NCBI GenBank assembly: GCA_903934285.1
Contig: CAIZNN010000076.1
Span: 1 to 60,995 of the forward strand
From: Akkermansiaceae bacterium
GTDB taxonomy: Bacteria; Verrucomicrobiota; Verrucomicrobiia; Verrucomicrobiales; Akkermansiaceae
Reading direction: 5' to 3'
Length of the DNA stretch: 60,995 nt
The notes beneath the pieces were generated by a model. It searched no databases, was not told the DNA's origin, and saw only the letters and a program-made list of their open reading frames with translations. The position numbers were made by a program, and so were the translations under genes. Positions 23,049 through 32,619 of this stretch are shown here, one piece after another; within the stretch, counting starts at the first letter, position 1; each line of letters opens with the position of its first letter.

Positions 23049-23560
23049 AGTTTTGATCAATGACGTGCGGCGTTAACAATTGTTCATCGAACCAGTCGTT
23101 GAACAAGGGGCAAATGCAACCCGGACGGGCACTTCTCTGGGGGGACTGCTCATGCAGGGGATTTTGGCCCTCCATGGTCAGTCAGCCAAGCATAAAATGC
23201 GGGATGTTGGGAAGATTGTCCAGCGACAATTAGAAGATCCCCGGGTTGGGAGGAATTGTTGGATTTCAGGCCAAATCGAGTGGGCTTGGGCCGCCGGCAG
23301 CCGGGCGCCGCAGGATGTGGAGGTAAATCATGGTGGTTTGAGGGTCGCCGCCGCGCCCACCCTGCGGGCTGGCGCAGCGCTTCAGTCTCAGACATCCTGA
23401 ACCCGGAGGGAAATGGATGAGACCTGGTGCAGAAAGGCGGCGGGCAGGATGCCCGCGCCACGGTGGTCCGGGCATCCTGCCCGGAGTCAAATGGTCTCAC
23501 ATGATTTCCCGGTTGAATGCCAATATCCGGCTGAGTGCAGGATGTCTGAGTCTGCCCCCT
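23049..23560. other. Intergenic region upstream of the array, with hairpin element
   Basis: No integrase or other gene is visible. The open frame at 23080-23400 (+) lacks recombinase motifs. A GTTAAC-rich stretch next to the array (23078-23090) could be a decayed attI or attC. A nested inverted repeat fills 23383-23554. Confidence 0.5.
23383..23554. repeat. Nested inverted-repeat element, 172 bp
   Basis: Outer arms (23383-23400, TCTCAGACATCCTGA, and 23536-23554), middle arms (GGAAATGGATGAGACC with GGTCTCACATGATTTCC) and an inner perfect 15-bp arm pair (23441-23455 and 23469-23483, CGGGCAGGATGCCCG) form one long hairpin. It is MITE-like. It also separates the array from the 3' end of the glucan synthase gene. 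Confidence 0.7.
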
Positions 23561-26500
23561 TTAGCGGACATGCATTTCGACGGCATGCTCAAGGCCGTCG
23601 TCGCTGAGGGGCAGGGTGTTGCCAACGCGCTGCTGGCCATCGAGAGCGAGCGAAGGCGGGTCGCTCGACTCGGCGGGAAGACGGGTGATGGTGATATGAT
23701 AGATCGTTTGCCGGTAGCGGTAGTGGATTTTGCAACCCGGCCAAGCCGCCGGCAAGTGGGGCGCCAGGAGCAATTCATCGCCGATCCGGTTGACGCCCAG
23801 CAGGGACTCGATGAGCAAACGGTACATCCAGGCGGCAGCACCGGTGTACCACGACCACCCGCCGCGGCCGGTGTGTGGGGCGCGGGCATAGACGTCGGCC
23901 GCGATGACGTAAGGTTCGACCTTGTAGGTGGCGATTTGATCGGCAGTGGCGCCGTGGTGGATGGGATTGAGGAGGGCGAAGAGTTCCCATGCGCGCTCAG
24001 TTTCGCCCAACTGCGCAAAGGCGGTAGCTGCCCAAATCGCGGCGTGGGTGTATTGGCCGCCGTTTTCGCGCACGCCGGGGAGATAGCCTTTGATGTAGCC
24101 GGGATTGAGCGGCGTGTGGTCGAATGGCGGATCAAACAGTTGAATCAATTTCGCGTCGCGGCGCACCAGCCGGCGGTCCACCGCTTGCATCGCCTGGCGC
24201 GCGCGGCCGGGGTCGGCGGCACCGCTGATGACCGCCCAGCTTTGCGGCAGCGAATCGATCTGGCATTCGGGATCGGCCTGGGAGCCGAGCGCTTCGCCGG
24301 AGTCGTAGTAGGCGCGGCGATACCACTGGCCGTCCCAACTGTGTTGTTCGATGTTGTGTTGGAGGAGTTGTGCCTGGGTGAGGCAACGCTGGGCAAATTC
24401 CGCATCGTGGTGCGCGCGGGCGAGCGGGGCGAAGCGGGTGAGCACGTCATACAGGAAAAACGCCAGCCACACGCTCTCGCCGCGGCCATCCTTGCCGACC
24501 CGATTCATGCCGTCATTCCAATCCCCTGAACCCATCAGCGGCAACCCGTGGCCGCCGAATTGCAACCCGCACTCGATGGCGCGCACGCAATGTTGATAGA
24601 GCGTGGCGGAGGCCTCGGCGCGATTCGGCAAATCATAGTAGGCCTCCTCCTCCGGCTTGACCGGCCGCCCATCCAAGAACGGAATCTCCTCGTCGAGCAC
24701 CCCGCTGTCAGCGAGACATGTCACATAACGGCAGGTCACGTATGGCAACCACAGATAGTCGTCGGAGGAATGGGTCCGCACCCCACGCCCGGTGGGCGGA
24801 TGCCACCAGTGCTGGACATCTCCTTCCTTGAACTGGCGCGCGGCGGCACGCAGCAAATGCTCGCGGGTGAGCGCCGGCGCGGCATGCACCAGCGCCATGA
24901 CGTCCTGCAATTGGTCACGGAAGCCATAGGCACCGCCGGACTGATAGAATCCGGTGCGTCCCCACAGCCGGCAGCCCAGCGTCTGATACAACAACCAGCC
25001 GTTGGCCATGATATTGACCGCCGGATCGGGCGTGTCCACGGTGACCGCGCACAGCGTGCGGCTCCAATGGGCCCAGACATCTTCCAGCGCGTTGCGGCAG
25101 GCGTCGGCGAGGCGGAAGCGGTGAATCAAGCCCTGCGCGTCGGCGAGGGTGCGGCCGACGCCGAGCCGGAAGCTGGTTTCGCGTTCCTGGGCGATCGCCA
25201 AGTCGAAGACCACTTGCATTGCGCCGCACGGATCGAGGCCGGCGCCGACCTTGCCGGAGAGGCCGGCGCGTTTGAGAGCGGCGGGTTGGGCCAGGTTGCC
25301 GTTTCTGCCGATGAATTCCTTGCGATCCGCGGTGAGGGAGCGCGACGCGTCATTGACGTCAAGAAAGACGATGCGGCCGGGAAAATCGGTGTTGTCGTAA
25401 TTGCGTGCCAGCAACGCGCCGGTCTTGGTGTCCACCTCGGTGCGCACGTGCAGCAGGCTCTTGTGTCGCAGGTCCCCTAACACCCACTCCAGATAGTTGG
25501 TCACCGACAGGCGGCGCGGGCGGTCGGAGATGTTACGCAATTTCAGCACGGTGAATTTCACCGCGGCATCCATCGCCACATAAACCCACAACTCGGAGGC
25601 AATGCCGTGCTCGGTATGCTCAAACACGGTGTAGCCGAAGCCGTGGCGAATGACATAAGGCGTGGCGCCACGCGCGGGTGACGGCGTGGGCGACCAATAC
25701 TGTCCGGTCTGCTCGTCACGAATGTAGAGCGCCTCACCCGTGGGGTCCCTCACCGGATCGTTGCTCCAGGGAGTCAGGCGAAACTCATGGGCGTTGTCCG
25801 CCCAGGTGTATGCCGCACCGCTTTCCGAAACCAGCGTCCCGAAGGTGGGATTGGCCAGCACGTTGACCCACGGGGCGGGGGTCATCTCGTTGCGCTGCAG
25901 GGTGATGATATATTCATGCCCGTCGCGGGTGAAGCCGCCATAGCCGTTAGGAAAGATCAGTTCGCGCTGAGGCAACGGCGCGGGCACCTCGGCAATAGCT
26001 GCGCGGGTGGGCACCAGCGCCGGGAGGCGAGGGCCGAATGTCCGCCGCCGTTCCATTTGTTCGGCCAAACTTCCCCGCTCGTCGTCGAGCACGACGTGCG
26101 CCACCGCTTGCAACAGCACCCGATCGTCATTTGGAATCTGCTCGAGACGGCGCACAAAGATGCCTCCCGGATGGTCCAGAATCTGCGCTTCAATGCCCAA
26201 TGAAATCAGACTGGTGATCTGCTCGTGGAGCGACTGGCGGTACACCGAGACGTCCTCATAGAGAATGACCAGATCAACGGTCAAGCCCTTCATCCGCCAA
26301 TAGGAATGGGCCCGCACCAGTTGTTTAACAATCTCGAGTTTGGCCTCGTCGCTGATGTTCAGCAGGATGATCGGCACGTCACCCGAGATGCCGTGGCTCC
26401 AGAGGCTGTTGTGGCCGCGCCGGTTGTGGAGCAGCACGCCGGAGTTGGCCCGGCGCGCGGGGTCGGTATAGATCAACGCGCCGGCCACACGGTCATACAG

Positions 26501-29500
26501 TTGTGCTTCGGCCGCCGCCACGTTGAGATGGTGCAAGGTCACCTGGCTGTGGGTCCAGGCCATGTCCAAGGCGCGGTCGGCCATGCGCGGGCTTTGGTAT
26601 TTTTCGATGTGTGCCAGCGCGGCATCGCGGGTTGCGGTCACGCCGATGACCAGGTCGATGGTGGCGCTGGCGTGAGGCGGCAAGGTGACGGTGCGGCGCA
26701 GAGCAATGACGGGATCGAGCACGGGGCCGACGGTGTTGGACAAGGGGGCGAGGCTGTGCATGGCGGCCGGGTTGGCCATGTTGCCGCCGCGTCCGACAAA
26801 TTTGGCGCGATCCGTTTCGCAGGAGACCTCGCCGGGGTGGTCGCCGTGGCCGACCAGCAGATGCAGCAACCAGGGCGGTTGTTCGTCCTCGGCGCGGGCG
26901 CGGCGGGTGCACAGAAGCGCCGAGGAGGCGTCAACGAATTCGGTGTGCACGAACAAATTGCTGAATGCCGGGTGGGCCGCGTCGGCCGCCGCGGTGGTGA
27001 GCACCACTTCCGCATAACTGGTTAGTTCGATGACGCGGGCCGTAGCCGTGCGGTTGGTCAGTTTGATGCGGCGCAACTCGACGTCGTCTTCCGGCGACAC
27101 GCAGATTTCGGTGTGGATGTCCAGCCCGGCCTGGCGTTGTCGGAACTCAGCGCGCGCCTGGGTGAAAATCGCCTCATAGCCGTCGGTTGCCCGCAAGGTC
27201 GGCTGATAGGCAGTGGAAAAGAACTCTCCCGTCGCCAGATCGCGCACATAGACAAAGGTGCCCCAGTTATCGCAGGTGGCATCTTCCCGCCAGCGGGTGA
27301 GGGCCAGGTCATGCCAGCGGCTGTAGCCGCCGCCGGCACTGGTGACCACGACATGATAGCGGCCGTTGGACAAGAGATGAATCTCGGGCACCGGTGACGT
27401 CGGATCGGTGAACACGCGCATCGCGCGTTCCGAGTCACCATCCTGCGTGCGCGCCACTTCCGGCGCCAAGTCGTCGGCCGCCACGCTGGCCGCCGCCGTG
27501 GGCACGCGCTCCTGCAACAACAGGTCCGCCGCCTTGAGCATGGGACAAGCCATGAAGCGCCGTGGCATCGGCGCACCGCGCAACAGATTGACCAAGGCCA
27601 GCAGGCTCATCCCCTGATGGTGCACCATGAACGAGCGGATCGGAACGCTGGCTTTGTCCGGCGGCAGCCGGGTGGGGGTGTAATCCACCGCTTCGTAAAA
27701 GCCATAGCTGCCGGTGCGCCCATCCGCCGCCAGCCGTTGCAGGTTGGCGCAGGCCTCCAGCGGGGCCACCATCAGTGCCATGGCGCTGGCGTATGGCGCA
27801 ATGACCAAGTCTTCGCCCAGCCCGCGTTTGAGGCCGAGGCCGGGCACGCCGAAGGCGCGGTATTGATAGTTGAACTGGGCGTCGATGCGGTTGTAGCCGG
27901 ATTCCGAAATCCCCCACGGCACGCCGCGCAAGTGGCCATACTTGATTTGTTGGGCCACGGCCGCTTTGCAGGTGTGGTCGAGCAAGGTGTTTTCATAGCA
28001 CGGCATGACCAGCAGCGGCATCAGATATTCAAACATCGAGCCACTCCATGATGCCAGAATCGGGGTGCCCCGCGCGGCGACGAGCAGACGCCCCATGGTG
28101 AACCAGTGATCTTGCGGGACTTGCCCTAACGCGATGGCCACGTAGCTGCACAAGCGCGCCTCCGAGGCGAGCAGATCATAGAAGCTGTTGTCACGACGGC
28201 GCTCGGTGACGTTGAAGCCGATCGCGAACAAGTCCCGTGCCGGATCGAACAGATAGGTGAAATCCATGGCCGCGAGTTCGTCACACTGCCGGGCCAATTC
28301 TTCCAATGCCAGCATGCGCTCGCGGGCGTTGGCACTGGCATCACGCACGCAGCGCGCGAGCGCGGCGAGGCGGTCGCGGTCGGCTGACGCGGCCGGATCC
28401 GGCTCGGCCGCCTGCGCGCGCAACGCCGATTCGATCAGCGGACAGATCGCGTTCTCGAAATCCTCAAGCTCGCACAAGGTCGGTGCCTGGTCGAGTTGGG
28501 CTAGCAGTTGTTCCAGCCGCATGGCCGACGGCGTGGGCGGCGACGGGTTGGGCGCCGCGGTTGCGATGTTAGGGAGTGGTGCGGCCAGCCATGGCGCGAG
28601 CCATCGCAGGTCGGCCAAGTGAGCTTCGCAGTTGTGGAGCAGGGTTTGCGCCCAACCTTTGAACTCGCCCTCCTCGTTGGCGAGCAAGGTGACCAGCGCG
28701 CCGGCCATCGCCGTGGCCCGCTCTAACAACGCAAACGCCGCCCGCAGGCCGCTGGGAGCCACCGCCAATTCCGCATCGAGTTGGGTGAGGGTGGCGCTTT
28801 CGCGGCCGAAATCCCGGACGTGTTCGACCGTGTCGCGCAATCCGGCGAACACCTCGGGGGTGAAGATGGCGGTCGCGGCCTCTTCCCTGAGACCGGCACC
28901 CAGAGTTAGCAAATGGCCGGCGAGGTTGCCACTGTCCACGCTCGAAACATACAGCGGCTGCAGCGGCTGCAGCGTGCGCGTCTCATACCAATTGTAAAAG
29001 TGGCCGCGATGCCGCTCAAGGCGCTGCATCGTGGCCAGCGCGTCGCGCGTGCGCTGGATCAACTCGCCGACGGCCAGATAGCCGAAATCGCGGGCCGCCA
29101 GATTGGCCAGCAGCGCCAAGCCCATATTGGTAGGCGAGGTGCGCGAGGCGAGCATCGGTGCGGGCACTTCCTGATAGTTGTCCGGTGGCAACCAGTTTTG
29201 CTCCGCCGTGACCAGCGCTTCGAAATAATACCACGTCTTGCGGGCGGTGCGGCGCAGAAACCCGATTTGGTCCGGCGTGAGGTCCACCGGCGCGGGCCCG
29301 ATCGGCTGACTGATCCACCAGGCGAGCCACGGCGCGGCAAGCCAGGCCGCAACCAGCGGCACCGCGAAGGGCCAGTGGGCCGGCTGCATGACAGCAAGCC
29401 ACAGGCCGCCGGCCACCGCCAGCAGCGGGCCGAACCACATGGTGACATAAAACCCGCCCAGGTCGGCACTGCGGGTCTGTTCGGAATCACTGGAGGTTTG

Positions 29501-32299
29501 CCATTCCAGCAGGCGCTGGCGTGACACCAGCACGCGCCACAGCGTCCTGATGATCGCGTCCAGGCTGATGTAGGCGTCGTAGGGCAACACTGCGATTGTT
29601 AGAAAGACCTGCCCGAGGTGGCGGGCGCCAGCCCCGCCCACGACCCGCCAATGGACCGCCCAGGGCAAATCCTGCGCCTTGCGGGCCAGCGCCACCAGCG
29701 CCGAGAGCAAGCCGGGGAGGGTGAGGATGGCCAGCACCCACAGCGCGGCGAGACCGCCGAGAGGCGCTGCCAGCAGCCATGCGACCAAGATCAGAAGGGT
29801 CATCGCCACCGGTACCAGACTGCGCCTGAGGTTGTCGAAGATTTTCCACTTGGACAGCCGCGACAGCGGATTGGCCATGCGCAGCGCGTCGGACACGGGA
29901 ACCCGCGGCAGCAGCCACTGCGCGATCTGCCAGTCGCCGCGCATCCAGCGGTGGCGCCGGGCGACGTCCACGTTGTAGCGGGACGGATACTCCTCATAGA
30001 ATTCCACGTCGCTGACCAGCGCGGAGCGGGCGTGGCACGATTCTAGCAAGTCGTGGCTGAGCACGGTGTTTTCCGGGAAGCGTCCCTGCATGGCGTGCTG
30101 GAAGGCATCCACATCGTAGATGCCCTTGCCGATGAAGGAGCCTTCGCGGAAGAGGTCCTGATAGACATCGGACACCGCGCGGGTGTACGGATCGATCCCC
30201 GCGTCACTGGCAAACAGCCGCACGAACCACGAGCGCCGGGCGCTCGGCAGGCTCACCCCCACGCGCGGTTGGAGAATGCCGTAACCGTCGACCACGACCC
30301 CGCGCGCGGCATCAAACACCGGGCGGTTGAGCGGATGGGCCATGGTGCCGATCAGGCGGCGGGCGGCGTCGCGTGGCAGTTGGGTGTCGGTGTCCAGCGT
30401 GATGACATACTGGATCAGGGGCAGGATGGTGAGGTCGCCGGCGACTTCGGAAAAGCACTCGCTGGTGGCGCCGCGCAGCAAGCCGTTGAAGTCGGTGAGT
30501 TTGCCGCGCTTGCGTTCGTAACCCATCCAGACGCCCTCGGCGGCGTTCCAGCGCCGCGGCCGGTGCAACCAGAAAAACCGCTCGTGTCCGGCGGCGGCGA
30601 GTTTGGCATTGAGTGCCGCGATGCCGTCGCGGGTGCGTTGCAACAACTCGTCATCTCCTGCCAGATGCTCCGTCGGGGCGTCGCGAAAATCGGTGAGCAA
30701 GGCGAAGTGCAGATGCGCGTCGCGATTTGCCAGATAATGGATTTCCAGGGTTTCAAGCAGGCGCTCGATGCCTGCCGCGTGAGTCAGCATCGTGGGCACC
30801 ACCACCATGCTGCGGCAATTCGGCGCGATGCCGGCGGCATAGTCGAGGCGTGGCAGCAGGCTCGGTTTCACCAGCAGGGTGCACAGCCAGTTGAGCAGCG
30901 CCACCCCCAAGTGGCTGGCACACACCACAAACAGCACTGTGAGCAAGACCAGCCGCCAGCCGTGGGCGTCAAGCCCGCGGGCTTGCTGCACAAATCCGCA
31001 GGTCGCCAGCAGCGTCAACACCGCGATGCCGCCGCCATAGAATGCCATGGGGAAATGCCGGATGCCGCGTTCGAGGCTCTGTCCCAAGGACCATCGCACC
31101 TTTGCCATGTGCTCCAACTGCGCCTGTCCCTTGTCGATGAGATAGAATCCGACGTGCGCGGTCCGGGCCTCGCGCCCGTCGCGGCCTGCGCCCGCCTCGG
31201 CGAGTTGGATGGCGAGTTGAGCCACCTCGGCTTCCGCCAGTTGGCTGTGGCGGGCCATGGCTTCGACCGCGTGGCGATAGCGGTCGCGCGTCGCGAAATC
31301 CATTTCGGAGTAGAAATCGGCAGGGTCGGTGCGCAAGGTGGCATCGACCAGACTGAGGGTTTCCACAAACTCCTTCCAGTCCGTGGCGCTCAAAAACCGC
31401 AGGCTGGCAATGCAGTGGCTCACCGACACCTGATCAGCCGCCTGGCTCTGGCTTTCCAGATCGACCATGCGTTCGATCGACAGTCCCTGTTCCAGCAAGC
31501 GGTGTTCGACCCAACTGCGCGCCAGATGCAACACCGGACTGTGGCGCGACAGCAGTTGACAGAATTCCGCCACAAACGACGGCGTGAGCGGAATGTCGGA
31601 CTTGGCCATGTCGGCCACCACCACCACCAGATAGGCCGGGTTGTGTTCCGCCATGTCCTGCAGCCGATTGACCCACAACTCGGCTAGGTCGCGATCCTGG
31701 TGGGCGAGCGCCAGACGGCTGACGATGCGCCGCAGGTTTTCTATCAGACCCAGCCGCAACATGATGGGCACCGCCCACAACTCGCCCAAGGTCAGCGAAT
31801 CCACCGTTTGATACGAGGCGATGAAGGCACTCAGCGGGCCTTCATCAATCTGCGCGTCCACGTGTGACACCAACTCCAGCACAATGTCGTACACCCGCGG
31901 CAGCCCCGCCGACGCACCGTCGCGCAGGCGCGGCAGCTCACGACTGTAGCCGCGTGGCAGATGGCGCCTGGCCATTTGGATCTGCTCTTCTAGCAGATAG
32001 TAATTGTCCAGCAGCCATTCGGCGGCGGCGGTGATGCGGCGGGCTGGGTTGACGGCGCGGGTGAGGCGGTTGTGGGCGCGCAGGACCTGCTCGTTGTCGT
32101 CCAATTGCGCCAACAGGCGGTTGCCGCAGCGGCGGGTGACGAGTTGATGGCCTTCCGCCAGGGCGCGGGCGTGGTGGGCGAGTTGCTCAACGCTGAAGAG
32201 TTCATCCCGCAACGGCGGTTCGCTCGCTGGCGGGCGCGACTGGCGTGGCTGCGACTGACTGGCCATCCAGGTCTGCCAGCGTAGTGAGAATGGTTGCAT
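23561..32299 (-). CDS. ndvB: Cyclic beta-1,2-glucan synthase (NdvB/ChvB type)
   Basis: A 2912-residue membrane enzyme that would build and cyclise periplasmic beta-1,2-glucan from UDP-glucose. The N-terminal 400 residues are helical. The glycosyltransferase (GT84) part has LDTDTQLPRDAARRLIGTMA (about 636) and RHRWMRGDWQIAQW (about 785). Membrane segments lie near 415-475, 830-875 and 950-1005. A glucoamylase-like region starts near 1085 (GHFYNWYETRTLQPL). Two GH94 N-terminal sandwich domains follow, near 1650 (GGGYSRWHDLALTRW) and 2120 (NGYGGFTRDGHEYII). The GH94 barrel is at 2500-2850, with THSSDDYLWLPY and the catalytic Asp in GSGDWNDGMNRVG (about 2590). The length matches the 2800-2900 of rhizobial and Brucella homologues. 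Operator O10 is upstream. The role is expected in osmotic protection of the envelope. Confidence 0.95.
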   Translation of the reverse strand: MQPFSLRWQTWMASQSQPRQSRPPASEPPLRDELFSVEQLAHHARALAEGHQLVTRRCGNRLLAQLDDNEQVLRAHNRLTRAVNPARRITAAAEWLLDNYYLLEEQIQMARRHLPRGYSRELPRLRDGASAGLPRVYDIVLELVSHVDAQIDEGPLSAFIASYQTVDSLTLGELWAVPIMLRLGLIENLRRIVSRLALAHQDRDLAELWVNRLQDMAEHNPAYLVVVVADMAKSDIPLTPSFVAEFCQLLSRHSPVLHLARSWVEHRLLEQGLSIERMVDLESQSQAADQVSVSHCIASLRFLSATDWKEFVETLSLVDATLRTDPADFYSEMDFATRDRYRHAVEAMARHSQLAEAEVAQLAIQLAEAGAGRDGREARTAHVGFYLIDKGQAQLEHMAKVRWSLGQSLERGIRHFPMAFYGGGIAVLTLLATCGFVQQARGLDAHGWRLVLLTVLFVVCASHLGVALLNWLCTLLVKPSLLPRLDYAAGIAPNCRSMVVVPTMLTHAAGIERLLETLEIHYLANRDAHLHFALLTDFRDAPTEHLAGDDELLQRTRDGIAALNAKLAAAGHERFFWLHRPRRWNAAEGVWMGYERKRGKLTDFNGLLRGATSECFSEVAGDLTILPLIQYVITLDTDTQLPRDAARRLIGTMAHPLNRPVFDAARGVVVDGYGILQPRVGVSLPSARRSWFVRLFASDAGIDPYTRAVSDVYQDLFREGSFIGKGIYDVDAFQHAMQGRFPENTVLSHDLLESCHARSALVSDVEFYEEYPSRYNVDVARRHRWMRGDWQIAQWLLPRVPVSDALRMANPLSRLSKWKIFDNLRRSLVPVAMTLLILVAWLLAAPLGGLAALWVLAILTLPGLLSALVALARKAQDLPWAVHWRVVGGAGARHLGQVFLTIAVLPYDAYISLDAIIRTLWRVLVSRQRLLEWQTSSDSEQTRSADLGGFYVTMWFGPLLAVAGGLWLAVMQPAHWPFAVPLVAAWLAAPWLAWWISQPIGPAPVDLTPDQIGFLRRTARKTWYYFEALVTAEQNWLPPDNYQEVPAPMLASRTSPTNMGLALLANLAARDFGYLAVGELIQRTRDALATMQRLERHRGHFYNWYETRTLQPLQPLYVSSVDSGNLAGHLLTLGAGLREEAATAIFTPEVFAGLRDTVEHVRDFGRESATLTQLDAELAVAPSGLRAAFALLERATAMAGALVTLLANEEGEFKGWAQTLLHNCEAHLADLRWLAPWLAAPLPNIATAAPNPSPPTPSAMRLEQLLAQLDQAPTLCELEDFENAICPLIESALRAQAAEPDPAASADRDRLAALARCVRDASANARERMLALEELARQCDELAAMDFTYLFDPARDLFAIGFNVTERRRDNSFYDLLASEARLCSYVAIALGQVPQDHWFTMGRLLVAARGTPILASWSGSMFEYLMPLLVMPCYENTLLDHTCKAAVAQQIKYGHLRGVPWGISESGYNRIDAQFNYQYRAFGVPGLGLKRGLGEDLVIAPYASAMALMVAPLEACANLQRLAADGRTGSYGFYEAVDYTPTRLPPDKASVPIRSFMVHHQGMSLLALVNLLRGAPMPRRFMACPMLKAADLLLQERVPTAAASVAADDLAPEVARTQDGDSERAMRVFTDPTSPVPEIHLLSNGRYHVVVTSAGGGYSRWHDLALTRWREDATCDNWGTFVYVRDLATGEFFSTAYQPTLRATDGYEAIFTQARAEFRQRQAGLDIHTEICVSPEDDVELRRIKLTNRTATARVIELTSYAEVVLTTAAADAAHPAFSNLFVHTEFVDASSALLCTRRARAEDEQPPWLLHLLVGHGDHPGEVSCETDRAKFVGRGGNMANPAAMHSLAPLSNTVGPVLDPVIALRRTVTLPPHASATIDLVIGVTATRDAALAHIEKYQSPRMADRALDMAWTHSQVTLHHLNVAAAEAQLYDRVAGALIYTDPARRANSGVLLHNRRGHNSLWSHGISGDVPIILLNISDEAKLEIVKQLVRAHSYWRMKGLTVDLVILYEDVSVYRQSLHEQITSLISLGIEAQILDHPGGIFVRRLEQIPNDDRVLLQAVAHVVLDDERGSLAEQMERRRTFGPRLPALVPTRAAIAEVPAPLPQRELIFPNGYGGFTRDGHEYIITLQRNEMTPAPWVNVLANPTFGTLVSESGAAYTWADNAHEFRLTPWSNDPVRDPTGEALYIRDEQTGQYWSPTPSPARGATPYVIRHGFGYTVFEHTEHGIASELWVYVAMDAAVKFTVLKLRNISDRPRRLSVTNYLEWVLGDLRHKSLLHVRTEVDTKTGALLARNYDNTDFPGRIVFLDVNDASRSLTADRKEFIGRNGNLAQPAALKRAGLSGKVGAGLDPCGAMQVVFDLAIAQERETSFRLGVGRTLADAQGLIHRFRLADACRNALEDVWAHWSRTLCAVTVDTPDPAVNIMANGWLLYQTLGCRLWGRTGFYQSGGAYGFRDQLQDVMALVHAAPALTREHLLRAAARQFKEGDVQHWWHPPTGRGVRTHSSDDYLWLPYVTCRYVTCLADSGVLDEEIPFLDGRPVKPEEEAYYDLPNRAEASATLYQHCVRAIECGLQFGGHGLPLMGSGDWNDGMNRVGKDGRGESVWLAFFLYDVLTRFAPLARAHHDAEFAQRCLTQAQLLQHNIEQHSWDGQWYRRAYYDSGEALGSQADPECQIDSLPQSWAVISGAADPGRARQAMQAVDRRLVRRDAKLIQLFDPPFDHTPLNPGYIKGYLPGVRENGGQYTHAAIWAATAFAQLGETERAWELFALLNPIHHGATADQIATYKVEPYVIAADVYARAPHTGRGGWSWYTGAAAWMYRLLIESLLGVNRIGDELLLAPHLPAAWPGCKIHYRYRQTIYHITITRLPAESSDPPSLALDGQQRVGNTLPLSDDGLEHAVEMHVR

Positions 32300-32356
32300 G
32301 TTGGGGGTGACCTGCCTGCCGCAAGGACCGATGGGATGCGTTGGCTCAGTGGCTTG

Positions 32357-32401
32357 AGGCTAGTTCACGCCGGGGCCTGCCGATATGGGGTGAAACCCCA
32401 C
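32357..32401 (-). promoter_or_regulatory. Regulon operator O10 and -10 element (glucan synthase)
   Basis: 32385-32401 reads GTGGGG TTTCA CCCCAT on the minus strand, with TAGCCT (32362-32357) 23 nt on. The leader to the ATG is about 55 nt. Confidence 0.75.
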
Positions 32402-32474
32402 CTGGCGGTTCCTGATCCCGGCGGAAAATGCTTTGGCACCTTTGCGCGCGCTTCGCGGGCTTGAATGGTAATGC

Positions 32475-32500
32475 GGGACGAAGATGACCACGGATGAAGA
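32475..32500. repeat. 26-bp dispersed repeat (copy 2)
   Basis: Identical to 8011-8036. Both copies are followed by AT-richer filler in an intergenic region that carries a regulon operator. Confidence 0.8.
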
Positions 32501-32503
32501 AGA

Positions 32504-32606
32504 AGACGCAAGACTACAAGACCCAAGACGCAAGACCAGAGAAGAGAGCGCAGCGCTTCTGCATCTGCTCTTCTCTTGCGTCTTGCAGTCTTGCAGTCTT
32601 GGGTCT
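32504..32606. repeat. Imperfect long hairpin, 103 bp
   Basis: The left half (AGACGCAAGACTACAAGAC, then CCAGAGAAGAG) is complementary to the right half (CTCTTCTCTTGCGTCTTGCA, then GTCTTGGGTCT). The arms are built from an 'AAGAC' near-repeat. It lies between two divergent operators and could act as an insulator or be a decayed element. Confidence 0.6.
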
Positions 32607-32619
32607 GAGGCGGGGGAAA

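Noticed and set aside
23080..23400. Plus-strand frame next to the cassette array as an integron integrase
   Set aside because: At 106 codons it is far too short, and it has none of the Arg-His-Arg-Tyr recombinase motifs.
30053..31687. A 544-codon open frame on the plus strand
   Set aside because: It lies wholly antisense to the glucan synthase gene, has no domain signature, and is explained by GC-rich codon structure of the opposite strand.
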